Source: an uncultured Armatimonadota bacterium
Lineage (GTDB): Bacteria; Armatimonadota; Fimbriimonadia; Fimbriimonadales; Fimbriimonadaceae
Direction of reading: 5' to 3'
DNA length: 64,000 nt
Assembly: GCA_903927025.1 (NCBI GenBank)
Contig: CAIYLG010000062.1
Location: 62,001-126,000 of the forward strand
The translations under genes were made by a program, and so were the position numbers. Of the stretch, positions 51,338 through 60,430 are shown piece by piece (position 1 is the stretch's first letter; each line of letters opens with the position of its first letter). The notes below the pieces were generated by a model. It was not told the origin of the DNA. It saw only the letters and a program-made list of their open reading frames with translations, and ran no database searches.

Positions 51338-52084
51338 GTGAACCCAGGCGAATACACAAAGATGTTTGAGCTTGAGGACCGCTATTGGTGGTTCGTGGGT
51401 CGTCGTCGCCTGGCGCTGAAGCTCCTGCGTTCGCACGTTTCAAAGAGTAATCCAGATGTTCTTGATTTAGGCTGCGGAACCGGTGTCGTTCTGCGAGAGT
51501 TGGCGGCTTGGGCAAAGCCAGTCGGCCTCGACATGAGCGACCTTGCCCTCGATTTTTGCCAGAAGCGATCCTTAAGTCGGCTGATACAAGGTGATGGGGC
51601 CAAACTTCCCGTCCGGGATGAGTCGGTGGATGCAATCATCGGCCTCGACATTTTCGAGCACATCGAGGACGACAATGCGGCTTTTGCGGAAGCCTATAGG
51701 GTCCTGCGCCCCGGTGGAATTCTGGTCCTTAGCGTCCCCGCGTTCAAAAGCCTTTGGGGTCCGCACGATGTTGCCTTGATGCACTTCCGCCGATATCGCA
51801 AATCCGAAGTGAAGCAGGGGCTGGAGCGTGCCGGCTTTCGCGTTCGAAGAACTAGCTATTCCGTTTTCTTCCTCTTTCCTATCGTTGTCGTCTGGAGACT
51901 CTTCGAGAAGCGAAAGAGCGGTCCAGCAAAGGCATCTCTTGTGACCGTCCCCAATTGGATCAACAGTACGCTGATTTCCCTGCAAAATTTAGAGGCGAGA
52001 ATGGTATCCACAATGGACCTTCCCTGGGGAAGCAGCGTCATAGCAGTAGCTGAGCGCGTAGAATCAGTCGACAGAATCTCATGA
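51338..52084 (+). CDS. Class I SAM-dependent methyltransferase
   Basis: A 248-residue methyltransferase. The N-terminal MFELEDRYWWFVGRRRL precedes SAM motif I (DVLDLGCGTGVVLREL), then VDAIIGLDIFEHIEDD and LRPGGILVLSVPAF. The C-terminal 60 residues carry a hydrophobic segment (YSVFFLFPIVVVWRLF) that probably anchors it to a membrane. The combination with a GT2 gene upstream suggests that it methylates a lipid-linked or polysaccharide substrate. The gene ends overlapping mqnA by four bases. Confidence 0.88.
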   Translation: MNPGEYTKMFELEDRYWWFVGRRRLALKLLRSHVSKSNPDVLDLGCGTGVVLRELAAWAKPVGLDMSDLALDFCQKRSLSRLIQGDGAKLPVRDESVDAIIGLDIFEHIEDDNAAFAEAYRVLRPGGILVLSVPAFKSLWGPHDVALMHFRRYRKSEVKQGLERAGFRVRRTSYSVFFLFPIVVVWRLFEKRKSGPAKASLVTVPNWINSTLISLQNLEARMVSTMDLPWGSSVIAVAERVESVDRIS

Positions 52085-52941
52085 CTTACACCGTAGGAAG
52101 CGTTCCCTATCTCAATGCAAAGCCGCTGGTGCGGATGTTCGAAGAACTTGGCGACGACAGTCCCGTCAAGGTGATCTACGACGTCCCTTCAAGGTTGCCA
52201 AAGCTTCTGGAAGAGGGCACCGTCCAAGCGATCATGGTCTCGAGCATCGAGGCGCTGAAGCAGCCTGGGAAAAGAATTGCGCAAGGTGTATGCATCGGTA
52301 CCCAAAAGGATGTGATGAGCGTCCGCATCTTCAGCAAGGTGTCGCCCAAGCGAATTGAGACACTGGCCCTTGACCAAAGCTCAATGACCAGCAATGCCCT
52401 TGCCAGAATCATCCTCAAGGAGCGATACGACGTCGCTCCAGAGGTTTCCTACGCCGCGCCCAACCTCCAAGAAATGCTCGCCAACCATGACGCCTGCGTG
52501 CTGATCGGAGACAACGGAATGCGAGAGGAGGGGCCCGGCCTTCATGTGCTCGATCTCGGTCTCGAATGGCATCGGCTTAAAGGCCTGCCCTTCGTTTGGG
52601 CCGTTTGGCTTGGAAACGAAGGGCTAGATCCGATTCTTTCAAAGCACCTTGTCAGCGCTGAACTTTGGGGACGCGCAAATATCGATCGAGTCCTCGCCAC
52701 CGCCCCCGCCGAAACCGGGCTTCCCTTTGCCACCTGCGAGCGATACCTCCACCGCATCATGCACTACCAGCTTGAGGACAAAGAGCTTCACGGGCTTAAG
52801 GAATTTGGACGAGAGCTTCATAAATTCGGCCTAGTCGATCCAGTCCACTTCCCCGCTCTCATTGCTCCTGATTTCTCACAAGAGCTCAAGTCAGCAAAAG
52901 AACACGGCGCCGCGTGGGCCATGAACCCAAACCAGCTGTAG
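52081..52941 (+). CDS. mqnA: Chorismate dehydratase MqnA (futalosine menaquinone pathway)
   Basis: A 286-residue periplasmic-binding-fold enzyme. It has VGSVPYLNAKPLV at the N-terminus, VPSRLPKLLEEG, MVSSIEALK and, later, LDQSSMTSNALARIIL, ACVLIGDNGM and LGLEWHRLKGLPFVWAVW, the standard MqnA blocks. MqnA removes water from chorismate, the first step toward 6-amino-6-deoxyfutalosine and menaquinone. It shows that the host makes menaquinone by the futalosine route; mqnB, C, D and E are not in the window. ATGA overlap with the upstream methyltransferase gene. Confidence 0.93.
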   Translation: MTYTVGSVPYLNAKPLVRMFEELGDDSPVKVIYDVPSRLPKLLEEGTVQAIMVSSIEALKQPGKRIAQGVCIGTQKDVMSVRIFSKVSPKRIETLALDQSSMTSNALARIILKERYDVAPEVSYAAPNLQEMLANHDACVLIGDNGMREEGPGLHVLDLGLEWHRLKGLPFVWAVWLGNEGLDPILSKHLVSAELWGRANIDRVLATAPAETGLPFATCERYLHRIMHYQLEDKELHGLKEFGRELHKFGLVDPVHFPALIAPDFSQELKSAKEHGAAWAMNPNQL

Positions 52942-53113
52942 GCTCGAGTACTTGGGCACCCCGGTCGGGGAGTTCGAAATGATAATATCGCCATCCAGCA
53001 TTCGGTTGAGTCGCGACGAAGAATCCGCACATCGGTCGTGAGCCGAGTTCACTCATTGCATTCCGAGATGTATGCTTGCTTCGCGAGCGCATATCGGCGA
53101 TCGCAAGAGAGCC

Positions 53114-54808
53114 ATGCAGTCCGATTCATCCTCACCATCCCGCCGGGACGTTCTGAAAGGAGCTGCCGCTTTTGCCGCAGCCGCCACCCCGCTTGCTTCG
53201 TCCGCACTTACGTCTATGAGCGCTGACTCCTTCCTCAACTTGCATCGGTCACCCGATGTCGTTCGTGCATTCGGGCCAAATCACGCTGAAATCGCGCTCA
53301 ATAGCGCGCCAGGTGGTTGGGAAGCAGAAGGGGTCCGAATTCAATACTCGGCAGACCCGAAAGGCTCAGTGGCAAGGCTGGAAAGCAAAGGCAAGGTCAG
53401 CCTTATTCAGTTGCGCTGGAAAGGTGACCTCCATGCTATCAAGCGGGTCCTCGGCGACCACTGGGAGCGCTCCTACGGAGACTTGGAGTGGCGGGGTCAA
53501 GTTGCGGGCCGGACCATGCCATGGTACTTCCTTGCCCATGATGGAACCGCAACTCACAGTTATGGAGTCGCAATTGGCCCCAAGGCGTTCTGCTTCTGGA
53601 ACATGGATGCTGAGGGCATCAGCCTTTGGCTCGACGTGCGTTCTGGCGGAGCGCCGGTTGAGCTGGGAGACCGAGTCCTTGAAGTCGCCAAGGTCGTGAC
53701 TCGTCCAGGACGAGGCGGAGAGTCTCCGTTCCAAGCGGCGACGGCCTTCTGCCATCTGATGAGCCCCTCCCCACGATTGCCGAGCAAACCAGTCTATGGC
53801 ACCAATGACTGGAACTATGCCTACGGCAACAACAGTCGCGACTTGATCGAAAAGGTCAGCGGACTCGTCTCTGAACTATCACCTTCCAACGACAATCGGC
53901 CCTACTCCGTCATCGACGAGGGATGGGCGATGGGGCCGTACAACAACAGTTTTGGCCACGGACCATGGGAAGGAAACCCTAGATTTGGCGACATGGGAAC
54001 AGTTGCCACCAGTCTCAAGAAGATTGGAGTACGACCCGGAATTTGGTTCAGGCCCCTCACGCCATTGCCAGACACTCCGGAATCCTGGCGTCTCAGCCGG
54101 GACAAATCTTATCTTGACCCCACGATCCCAGACGTCCTTGAGCACGTGAAGACCCATATCCGACGCTTTGCCGATTGGGGGTACGAAATGGTGAAGCACG
54201 ACTTCTCCACCTGGGACGTGACAGGTAGGTGGGGATTTGAAATGGGCCCCTCTCCAACCCACGACGGCTGGCACCTCCACGATCGGTCAAAGACCACAGC
54301 AGAAGCCCTCACCGGTCTATATCAAGCACTAAGAGACGCCGCAGGAACAGTTAGCCTGATTGGGTGCAACACTGTTGGCCACCTTGCGGCCGGCTTCCAT
54401 GAACTTCAGCGAACCGGAGACGATACCAGCGGTCGAAGCTGGAACCGAAATCGGCGCATGGGTGTGAATACCCTCGCCTTCCGTGCCGCCCAGCATCGCT
54501 CCTTCTTCGAAGTGGATCCGGACATCGTGTCGATTACTCAGCAGATCCCTTGGTTCTTGGTTGAGCAGTGGCTTCGGCTGGTTTCCGAGAGCGGAGCGGC
54601 ACTGTTTGTCGCGATGGACCCTTCAATTGTCGAGGAGAAGCACCGAATTGCGCTTAAAAAGGCCCTCACTATAGCCGCGACGACCCAAAAGATTGGCGAG
54701 CCTCTAGACTGGCTGGAAACGGATTGCCCGCGGCGCTGGAAACTCCGAGATAAGACAGTTGAGTTCGAGTGGATGGGACAAAATGGTGCCTGGCCCTTTG
54801 GAGACTGA
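53114..54808 (+). CDS. Tat-exported alpha-galactosidase-like glycoside hydrolase (clan GH-D)
   Basis: A 564-residue protein from ATG 53114, with a twin-arginine signal (SRRDVLKG, then a hydrophobic Ala-rich stretch). The catalytic barrel has YSVIDEGWAMG, GIWFRPLTPL, YEMVKHDFSTWDV (the K-x-D-type strand with the presumed nucleophile Asp) and, later, RTGDDTSGRSW with a possible acid/base Asp. This matches the GH27/GH36/GH31-like alpha-galactosidase type, though the exact family is uncertain. It is exported folded. The GH32 gene starts eight bases after its stop, so they form a secreted sugar-hydrolase pair. Confidence 0.78.
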   Translation: MQSDSSSPSRRDVLKGAAAFAAAATPLASSALTSMSADSFLNLHRSPDVVRAFGPNHAEIALNSAPGGWEAEGVRIQYSADPKGSVARLESKGKVSLIQLRWKGDLHAIKRVLGDHWERSYGDLEWRGQVAGRTMPWYFLAHDGTATHSYGVAIGPKAFCFWNMDAEGISLWLDVRSGGAPVELGDRVLEVAKVVTRPGRGGESPFQAATAFCHLMSPSPRLPSKPVYGTNDWNYAYGNNSRDLIEKVSGLVSELSPSNDNRPYSVIDEGWAMGPYNNSFGHGPWEGNPRFGDMGTVATSLKKIGVRPGIWFRPLTPLPDTPESWRLSRDKSYLDPTIPDVLEHVKTHIRRFADWGYEMVKHDFSTWDVTGRWGFEMGPSPTHDGWHLHDRSKTTAEALTGLYQALRDAAGTVSLIGCNTVGHLAAGFHELQRTGDDTSGRSWNRNRRMGVNTLAFRAAQHRSFFEVDPDIVSITQQIPWFLVEQWLRLVSESGAALFVAMDPSIVEEKHRIALKKALTIAATTQKIGEPLDWLETDCPRRWKLRDKTVEFEWMGQNGAWPFGD

Positions 54809-54816
54809 CTGGAACC

Positions 54817-56223
54817 ATGAACCTATCCCTCGCTGCCTCCCTCTTGTTCCTCACTCACTTTCAAGCAACGCCTAAAGCCATGCCTGATCCCAACCTCTAC
54901 CAAGAATCACTCAGGCCACAGTTCCACTTCACCGCACGACAGTGGACCACACACAAGCTGAATCCTCAGCGCCATGAGGAGGGATGGGTTAACGACTTAA
55001 ACGGCCTCATCTACTACGATGGTGAATACCACCTGTTTGCCCAGAGGTGGGCTACCTGCTGGATTCATGCGGTCAGCAAAGACTTGGTGCACTGGACCGA
55101 GATTCAGCCTGCATTCTGGGAAGAGAGCCTTGGCAGCGGAGTTCAGTCCGGCACCTGTGTGATCGATTACGACAACACATCCGGCCTTTCTCCTGACAAG
55201 GCCAACCCGCCGATGGTTGCCTTTTGGTCGCGGTTTGACAACAACAGCCAGTGCATCTGCTACAGCCTGGACCATGGTCGCACCTGGACACGCTACGCAG
55301 GCAATCCGCACATGCACCACCCTGAGCGCGATCCCAAAGTTTTTTGGTACGCGCCCGACAAGCACTGGGTGATGATGATGTATGGTGACGGCCAGTATCA
55401 TGTGCTCACCTCCGCGGACCTCCTGCACTGGAAGGATGAACACAACCCTATCCCCAACAGCTATGAGTGCCCTGACTTCTTCGAGTTGCCGATTGATGGC
55501 AACTCAAAGAGCAAGAAGTGGGTTCTCATCCAGGGCAACGGCAACTACTCCATAGGCACCTTCAACGGAACCAAATTCACCGAAGAAGTCGGCAGGTTCC
55601 CCTGTGACATTGGCCCTCATTTCTATGCAACCCAGAGTTGGGCTAACACAGAAACGGGAGATGGTCGGCGTGTGCAGACCGCATGGATGGCTGGCTCAGA
55701 TTTCCCAGACATGCCGTTCAACCAGCAGATCTCCTTCCCATGCGAACTTAAGCTGAAGACGACTCCTGCCGGACTGCGTGTCTTCCGAAAGCCGATCAAG
55801 GAAATCGCCTCAATCCATGGCTCCAGTCATGCCTGGAAGAACAAGACCCTTGCCGCTGGTGAGACCCTAATGCTTGCCTCCACCGGAGACCTCTACCATC
55901 TCAAGGCAGATGTGGAGATTCCCGAAGGATCCAAACTTATCCTCAATTTGAGAGGCGAGAAAGTGGTGATCGGCTCGAAGTCACTCGAGTCAGGCGGGCG
56001 CTCGAAAGACGTGCAGGGTCACATCCAATCGATCGAGATTCTGCTCGATAGAGGCTCCATTGAGGCATTTGCCAACAGCGGAGAAATCTCATCCACGCGT
56101 TATGCGGTACCTACAGGCTCCGGCATCTCGCTGACGTGCGAGGGTCAGCCGGTGGTGATAAAGGGCGCGCATCTCTATGCGCTGAAGTCTATCTGGCCCA
56201 AGAACATCCCTACCGTCCGGTAA
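54817..56223 (+). CDS. GH32-family beta-fructosidase/levanase-like enzyme
   Basis: A 468-residue enzyme from ATG 54817, with a signal peptide (LSLAASLLFLTHFQA). The five-bladed propeller motifs of GH32 are WVNDLNGLIYYDGEYHLF (nucleophile Asp; the usual NDPNG has Leu for Pro), RDPKVFWY (transition-state Asp), and YECPDFFEL (acid/base Glu in the EC motif). The C-terminal beta-sandwich is present, with IEILLDRGSIEAFAN. It should release fructose from fructans, sucrose or inulin-type substrates outside the cell. The catalytic residues are intact, so it is probably active. Confidence 0.88.
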   Translation: MNLSLAASLLFLTHFQATPKAMPDPNLYQESLRPQFHFTARQWTTHKLNPQRHEEGWVNDLNGLIYYDGEYHLFAQRWATCWIHAVSKDLVHWTEIQPAFWEESLGSGVQSGTCVIDYDNTSGLSPDKANPPMVAFWSRFDNNSQCICYSLDHGRTWTRYAGNPHMHHPERDPKVFWYAPDKHWVMMMYGDGQYHVLTSADLLHWKDEHNPIPNSYECPDFFELPIDGNSKSKKWVLIQGNGNYSIGTFNGTKFTEEVGRFPCDIGPHFYATQSWANTETGDGRRVQTAWMAGSDFPDMPFNQQISFPCELKLKTTPAGLRVFRKPIKEIASIHGSSHAWKNKTLAAGETLMLASTGDLYHLKADVEIPEGSKLILNLRGEKVVIGSKSLESGGRSKDVQGHIQSIEILLDRGSIEAFANSGEISSTRYAVPTGSGISLTCEGQPVVIKGAHLYALKSIWPKNIPTVR

Positions 56224-56245
56224 GTGCGAGTTCACAAAGAAGATC

Positions 56246-56267
56246 TCCTCACCGATATTGGTGAGGA
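56246..56267. terminator. Hairpin between convergent GH32 and flavoprotein genes
   Basis: An 8-bp stem (TCCTCACC with its complement) and a 6-base loop, 22 bases past the GH32 stop and 17 bases from the stop of the leftward flavoprotein gene. It may terminate both. Confidence 0.55.
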
Positions 56268-56284
56268 CCCCTCATTGATTTCGC

Positions 56285-58000
56285 CTATGCCTTGAGTGCA
56301 CCAGGTGCTGGATCCGTGTTGTTCTGGATAAACCCGTTGTCTTTGCTGAAGTCAGCGACAATCGGCGTCGCACCATCGTACGCCTTTGCCTTGACCCATC
56401 CATCACGGGTCATGGCCTCTAGCGTCTCAACGAGGTTCGCATGGAACGCGGCGTTGTACACCTGCCCGGTCTTGGCCATCTCTTTTTGGATATAGGATGC
56501 CGCCACATCGAGCTGGGGCGACTGTTTAAGGCCCTCAACCACCCAGGCAAAGGTTCCAACCATGGGGAGCGTCTTTCCATTCCGCCGAAATCCGGGGATG
56601 CGAAGGACTCTTCCCTCGTGATAGTAGGCGTTCTCTACCGGCTCTGCGTCTCGCAAATTGAGGAGGAACACGCTCTTGCCATCGACCATTGTTTCTGGAG
56701 GCTTCGCGGAAAGGCGCTTCGTGATCAGCGAAATGCCGCCAAGACTGAACAGGGCGATGCCGCCAACGGTCATGTCTGTCTCGACAAATCCGCCCGTTCC
56801 CAGCCACTGAAATGCCGCTTCGGCATCCAGTTCTAGACCCGCATCCTTCGCGATCTCAGAGGTGTACTGCTTGAGGTCGCTGAAGTGGGCGTTCGCGGAG
56901 TACCAATAGTCCGCAAACCGGATGTGCTGGAGAATTTTTCGACGATTGGATCGCTCATATTGCCTAAGGAGCCAATCTTTATTGCCAGTCAGATCTGCTT
57001 CGAGAATCGTATATGCTGCTTCGCGAGCCGTTGAATGAGCAAGGCTCATCCCTGCCGCCAAGATAGGATCGGCAAAACCCGCCGCTTCTCCCACGATCAG
57101 CCAGTTTTCACCAGCCATCCGCTCCGCGATAAAGGACCAATCCTTCGTGGTGGAGAGCTTTCCTTCTCGCGTACCGTTCTTTGTCAGCTCCCGGATGCGT
57201 GGCTCTTCCGCAATTGCCTTTAGCAAAAGCTCTTCTGGTTTCAGTCCGCTCTGCTTGTAGTAATCAGCAGGACAGATGAACCCTATGGAAGTTCGGGTGG
57301 GGCCAAGAGGGATGAACCATATCCATCCGTAGCCTAGAGACATCACCTGAACGCGGGTGCCGCCGACGCCAATGTTAACCGCCCACTCGGCATTTTGCCA
57401 GTAGTCCCAAATCGCGATATTCTTGAGGTTGCTGGGCTCCTCGACTTTGACTCCGACCGCTCGTCTCAACAGCGCCGAGTTTCCTGATCCATCAATGTAG
57501 TAGCGCGCGGTGACGACTTCTCCGCTTTCCAAGACCAGATTGTCAATCTTGTCTCCCGTGCAGTTGATCTCCCGGACTTGCGTCGGCTGACGAACTTCAA
57601 CACCGAGTTCACGGGCATGATCCAACAGGATCGTGTCGTAGATCGCGCGGTCAACTTGAAAGGCGGTCTTGGTTCTCTGGCCTTCAAATTTCGCAGGACG
57701 AGGCTCGTCTTTTAGTTCGGCTCCCGAAAGGAAATTGAAGTCCCAAAGATCGTCGCTGGTTCCCCAACGGTAGGTCGCTCCGACTTTGATCGGAAAATTT
57801 GCGGCCTCGACTTTGTCCCAAACGCCGAGCTCGTCTAGAACTCCGCTGATCATGGGAAGCTGGCTTTCGCCAACATGGTCGCGCGGAAACTCCTCGCGCT
57901 CAAAAATAGCTACCTTAAGTGACGGATTGTACTTTTTGAGGAGTCCCCCGCAAGTGCTGCCTGCGGGACCTCCACCGATGATGGCAACATCGTAATTCAT
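56285..58000 (-). CDS. Flavin-dependent halogenase-like FAD oxidoreductase
   Basis: A 571-residue flavoprotein. The FAD motif is VAIIGGGPAGSTCGG, followed by FPRDHVGESQLP, a Lys72 in PIKVGATYRWG, and W-x-W-x-I-P at residues 226-231 (GWIWFIPL). The late GEAAGFADPILAAGMSLAHSTAREA block binds FAD. The W-x-W-x-I-P motif and the Lys are hallmarks of FADH2-dependent halogenases, although related geranylgeranyl-reductase-like enzymes share the HVGES and DP blocks. An additional C-terminal domain (about 380-571) is of unknown function. No flavin reductase is adjacent. Halogenation is possible but not shown. Confidence 0.75.
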   Translation of the reverse strand: MNYDVAIIGGGPAGSTCGGLLKKYNPSLKVAIFEREEFPRDHVGESQLPMISGVLDELGVWDKVEAANFPIKVGATYRWGTSDDLWDFNFLSGAELKDEPRPAKFEGQRTKTAFQVDRAIYDTILLDHARELGVEVRQPTQVREINCTGDKIDNLVLESGEVVTARYYIDGSGNSALLRRAVGVKVEEPSNLKNIAIWDYWQNAEWAVNIGVGGTRVQVMSLGYGWIWFIPLGPTRTSIGFICPADYYKQSGLKPEELLLKAIAEEPRIRELTKNGTREGKLSTTKDWSFIAERMAGENWLIVGEAAGFADPILAAGMSLAHSTAREAAYTILEADLTGNKDWLLRQYERSNRRKILQHIRFADYWYSANAHFSDLKQYTSEIAKDAGLELDAEAAFQWLGTGGFVETDMTVGGIALFSLGGISLITKRLSAKPPETMVDGKSVFLLNLRDAEPVENAYYHEGRVLRIPGFRRNGKTLPMVGTFAWVVEGLKQSPQLDVAASYIQKEMAKTGQVYNAAFHANLVETLEAMTRDGWVKAKAYDGATPIVADFSKDNGFIQNNTDPAPGALKA

Positions 58001-58030
58001 ATTTTTTGCCCCTTGTCAGGGCGCTCTAAG

Positions 58031-58228
58031 CTAGTTGCCGCCCTTCTTGTGAGCTTTGTCGAATGCTTCCTGAGCTTGAGGAGGCAGGCCTGGGACGCCT
58101 GTGCTGGACTTCTTGGTTGCGCCAGGAGCGGCAGGCATCTGCTGAGTGTCGCCAGACTTATCTGCGCCGCATCCAACGACCGCAAATCCAAGCGCAGCGA
58201 TTGAAAGAATCAGAACTGTTTTTTTCAT
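58031..58228 (-). CDS. Small lipoprotein
   Basis: A 65-residue lipoprotein with signal peptide and lipobox (AVVGC, Cys20), then a short charged and Pro-rich mature part (QMPAAPG, VPGLPPQAQEAFDKAHKKGG). No domain is recognised. It lies between the prepilin-like gene and the flavoprotein gene, 30 bases upstream of the latter. It is probably anchored to a membrane and may be an assembly or stability factor. Confidence 0.7.
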   Translation of the reverse strand: MKKTVLILSIAALGFAVVGCGADKSGDTQQMPAAPGATKKSSTGVPGLPPQAQEAFDKAHKKGGN

Positions 58229-58253
58229 GGATATCTCATGGGACGCACTAAAG

Positions 58254-58285
58254 TGGCGCCGGATCGCTGAGCGAACCCGGCGCCA
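58254..58285 (-). terminator. Terminator after the prepilin-like gene
   Basis: A 9-bp GC-rich outer stem (TGGCGCCGG with its complement) enclosing a small inner hairpin (TCGC-TGA-GCGA), nine bases beyond the prepilin-like gene stop. A weak T-containing tail follows on the minus strand. Confidence 0.7.
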
Positions 58286-58293
58286 ATTCAGAC

Positions 58294-59172
58294 TTACTTG
58301 TACTCGGTGAAGAAGCCGGAAGCTGCAGCTGCCTGGCGATCTGCCTGAGTAGTCTTCTGACCGGTGAGGTCATTCGTGGTGAGGTAGCTGGCCCAGTCGT
58401 CGCCGGTTGGATCCTGGGTGCGAAGAGTGGCGTTGTATGCCTTGCTCTTTGCGTGGCCATCAGCCCATACGAACGCGACCTGCTTGCCTACGGCATGGAT
58501 TGGACCATTGCCTGCTGCAGGGCAAGTTGCCGAGCTGGCTCCGTTGGCGGTCATGCACCAGCCGTTGTACTGGTTGCCTGCGGTAGGACCGCCGAGAGCT
58601 CCGTAGAACGTTCCCCAGTCCCAAGGCATATCGTTCCACTGTGCGCGGCTCGGAGTGATGAGGATGGTGCCTGCAACATCCTGAACTGCCGACAGGTTGC
58701 TCTGTCCGTTCTTGTCATCGTTGCCGAATGCGCAAGCGCCGTCTGCAAAGCCGACGATGGAAGTGTTGACTGCCCAAACGCTTGGGAGGGTGGAGTTAGG
58801 AACACCGCCGCCGCCGTCTGCGAATGTCCAGTAGGTCTTCTCCTGGAAAGTGTTGGTTGGGTCGGAGATGATTCCGTTGCTCTTAGCAAGGTAAGGGTTC
58901 AGAGCCCATCGCCAGTTGTAGAACTCGCCTGAGATGGAGCCCCAGTCGCAAGATGGCTCAGCTGGGAAGCCGAAGTACGACTTGACGACGTTGTCGTCGT
59001 TGTCGTTCATGTACATCTGGCTTGCCAGAGAAATCTGCTTTGCGTTGCTGAGGGCGACGGTCTTCTTAGCAGCCAGCTTTGCCTGTGCAAAAACCGGGAA
59101 AAGGATAGCGGCCAAGATCGCAATGATAGCGATAACGACTAGAAGTTCAATGAGAGTAAATGCCTTTCGCAT
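58294..59172 (-). CDS. Prepilin-type N-terminal methylation-domain protein (H-x9-DG family)
   Basis: A 292-residue protein with a class III signal: [24 protein letters not shown] after a short basic leader, the type IV pilin-like cleavage and methylation segment. The remaining body is beta-rich, with a late [17 protein letters not shown] block that gives the H-x9-DG motif of the family. Members are abundant in Planctomycetes and Armatimonadota; their role is largely unknown. It needs a prepilin peptidase, not seen here. It follows the LacI gene by six bases, with AGGAGG inside the lacI 3' end as its likely ribosome-binding site. Confidence 0.88.
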   Translation of the reverse strand: MRKAFTLIELLVVIAIIAILAAILFPVFAQAKLAAKKTVALSNAKQISLASQMYMNDNDDNVVKSYFGFPAEPSCDWGSISGEFYNWRWALNPYLAKSNGIISDPTNTFQEKTYWTFADGGGGVPNSTLPSVWAVNTSIVGFADGACAFGNDDKNGQSNLSAVQDVAGTILITPSRAQWNDMPWDWGTFYGALGGPTAGNQYNGWCMTANGASSATCPAAGNGPIHAVGKQVAFVWADGHAKSKAYNATLRTQDPTGDDWASYLTTNDLTGQKTTQADRQAAAASGFFTEYK

Positions 59173-59178
59173 GAGAAG

Positions 59179-60195
59179 TTATTTGTCCTCCTGTGGACAG
59201 GATGTGGAAGCTCTAACAATGAGCTCAGTTTCGAATAGAAAGCCATCGGGACGCACCTGCGTATCGATGTAATTGACGAGTGCTGACATCGCGGCGGCGC
59301 CAATCTCGGTGAGAGGCTGACGAACCGACGTGATCGGTGGATAAAAAGAAGATGTAATCGGCGAGTTGTCAAATCCAACTACGCTGAGGTCGCGTGGAAT
59401 CTGGAGACCGAGTTCCGCAGCTGCCTTGCACAGACCCAAGGCGCTTTCGTCGTTCCCGCAGAACACCGCGGTAGGACGATCAGTTGATGCGAGAAGTTTC
59501 AATCCGCTCTCGTAGCCGCCTGTGTGCGTAAAGTCTCCGACAACAACCCACTCAGGTCGCACGATGAGGCTATGGTCGCTCATAGCGGAATTAAACGCAT
59601 CAAGACGCTCAATCCCGTCGTCCATGCCCTGCGAACCTGCAACGTGGGCGATTTTGGTGTGGCCCAGTTCCACAAGGTGGGTGACGGCTTTATGAACTCC
59701 GCTTCGGTTTTCGCATCCGTAGCTTGGAACGTTGCGGTCATCATGCGACGTGACCACAACCGGAATTTCGGTACCAACTAGTTCGATTGCGTTCGACTCC
59801 CGGCGCGGGGCCAGGAAAATCAACCCATCCGCTCGGCCATCCAGCAGCGTATCCGCGAACGCCTCCGGTTTGTTGATGTCATATCTTGTGTAGATGATCA
59901 CATCGTGGGAGAGGATCTCCGCGGTGTTGAGGATGCCGTTGAGAACACCCTGGAAGTAGGGAGTTAAGGCGAGGTTGATGCTTGCCTCGGTGGGAACAAC
60001 TCCAATCGTGTGGCTTCGGCGAGTGATCAGCGAACGGGCGATCCGGTTCGGCCGGTAGTTCAGTTCCTTCGCCGTCTCCAGGACGCGCTGCTTGACGTCG
60101 TCAGGAACGGGGCGAGGTCCGCCGTTAAGGGCATAGCTAACCGTACTCGTGCTGATGCTCAGCTTGCGTGCTATATCCTTGATCGTCGCTGCCAT
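59179..60195 (-). CDS. LacI-family transcriptional regulator
   Basis: A 338-residue regulator. The N-terminal HTH and hinge (TIKDIARKLSISTSTVSYALNGGPRPVPDDVKQRVLETAKELNYRPNRIARSL, cited in part) are typical, and a periplasmic-binding-like effector domain follows, with a late PRDLSVVGFDNSPITSSFYPPITSVRQP. The effector is probably a sugar. The palindromes just upstream (60202-60228) look like its own operator. It is transcribed leftward into the prepilin-like gene, with which it may form a unit. Targets could include the nearby glycoside hydrolase genes. Confidence 0.93.
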   Translation of the reverse strand: MAATIKDIARKLSISTSTVSYALNGGPRPVPDDVKQRVLETAKELNYRPNRIARSLITRRSHTIGVVPTEASINLALTPYFQGVLNGILNTAEILSHDVIIYTRYDINKPEAFADTLLDGRADGLIFLAPRRESNAIELVGTEIPVVVTSHDDRNVPSYGCENRSGVHKAVTHLVELGHTKIAHVAGSQGMDDGIERLDAFNSAMSDHSLIVRPEWVVVGDFTHTGGYESGLKLLASTDRPTAVFCGNDESALGLCKAAAELGLQIPRDLSVVGFDNSPITSSFYPPITSVRQPLTEIGAAAMSALVNYIDTQVRPDGFLFETELIVRASTSCPQEDK

Positions 60196-60201
60196 AGGGA
60201 C

Positions 60202-60228
60202 TGAAAACGTTTCGCGAATCGTTTCGCT
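60202..60228. promoter_or_regulatory. LacI-type operator candidate
   Basis: Two overlapping palindromic elements lie just upstream of the lacI start: AAACGTTT at 60205-60212, with the CG centre usual for LacI-family sites, and GCGAATCGTTTCGC at 60214-60227. Position and symmetry suggest autoregulation. Confidence 0.55.
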
Positions 60229-60430
60229 TGCGTTAGGGGCACATTATACAACAAGGTTTTCCAAGATGCCACCTGTCCTCAAAAAATGGGAATATCTCTA
60301 ATTTTTACGAGGGCCCTTAGGTTCAATCGAGTCTAGAGGACGTTGTAACTGAACCGCCAGCTTGATATTCAGACCTGCCCAGCCATCGGCCACAATCACT
60401 CTTCTTGCACCATTTTCCGCACTAGACGCC

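Noticed and set aside
54958-55020. Leu in place of Pro in the NDPNG motif of the GH32 enzyme as a possible loss of activity.
   Set aside because: The nucleophile Asp, the RDP Asp and the EC Glu are all intact, and Pro is not catalytic, so inactivation is not supported.
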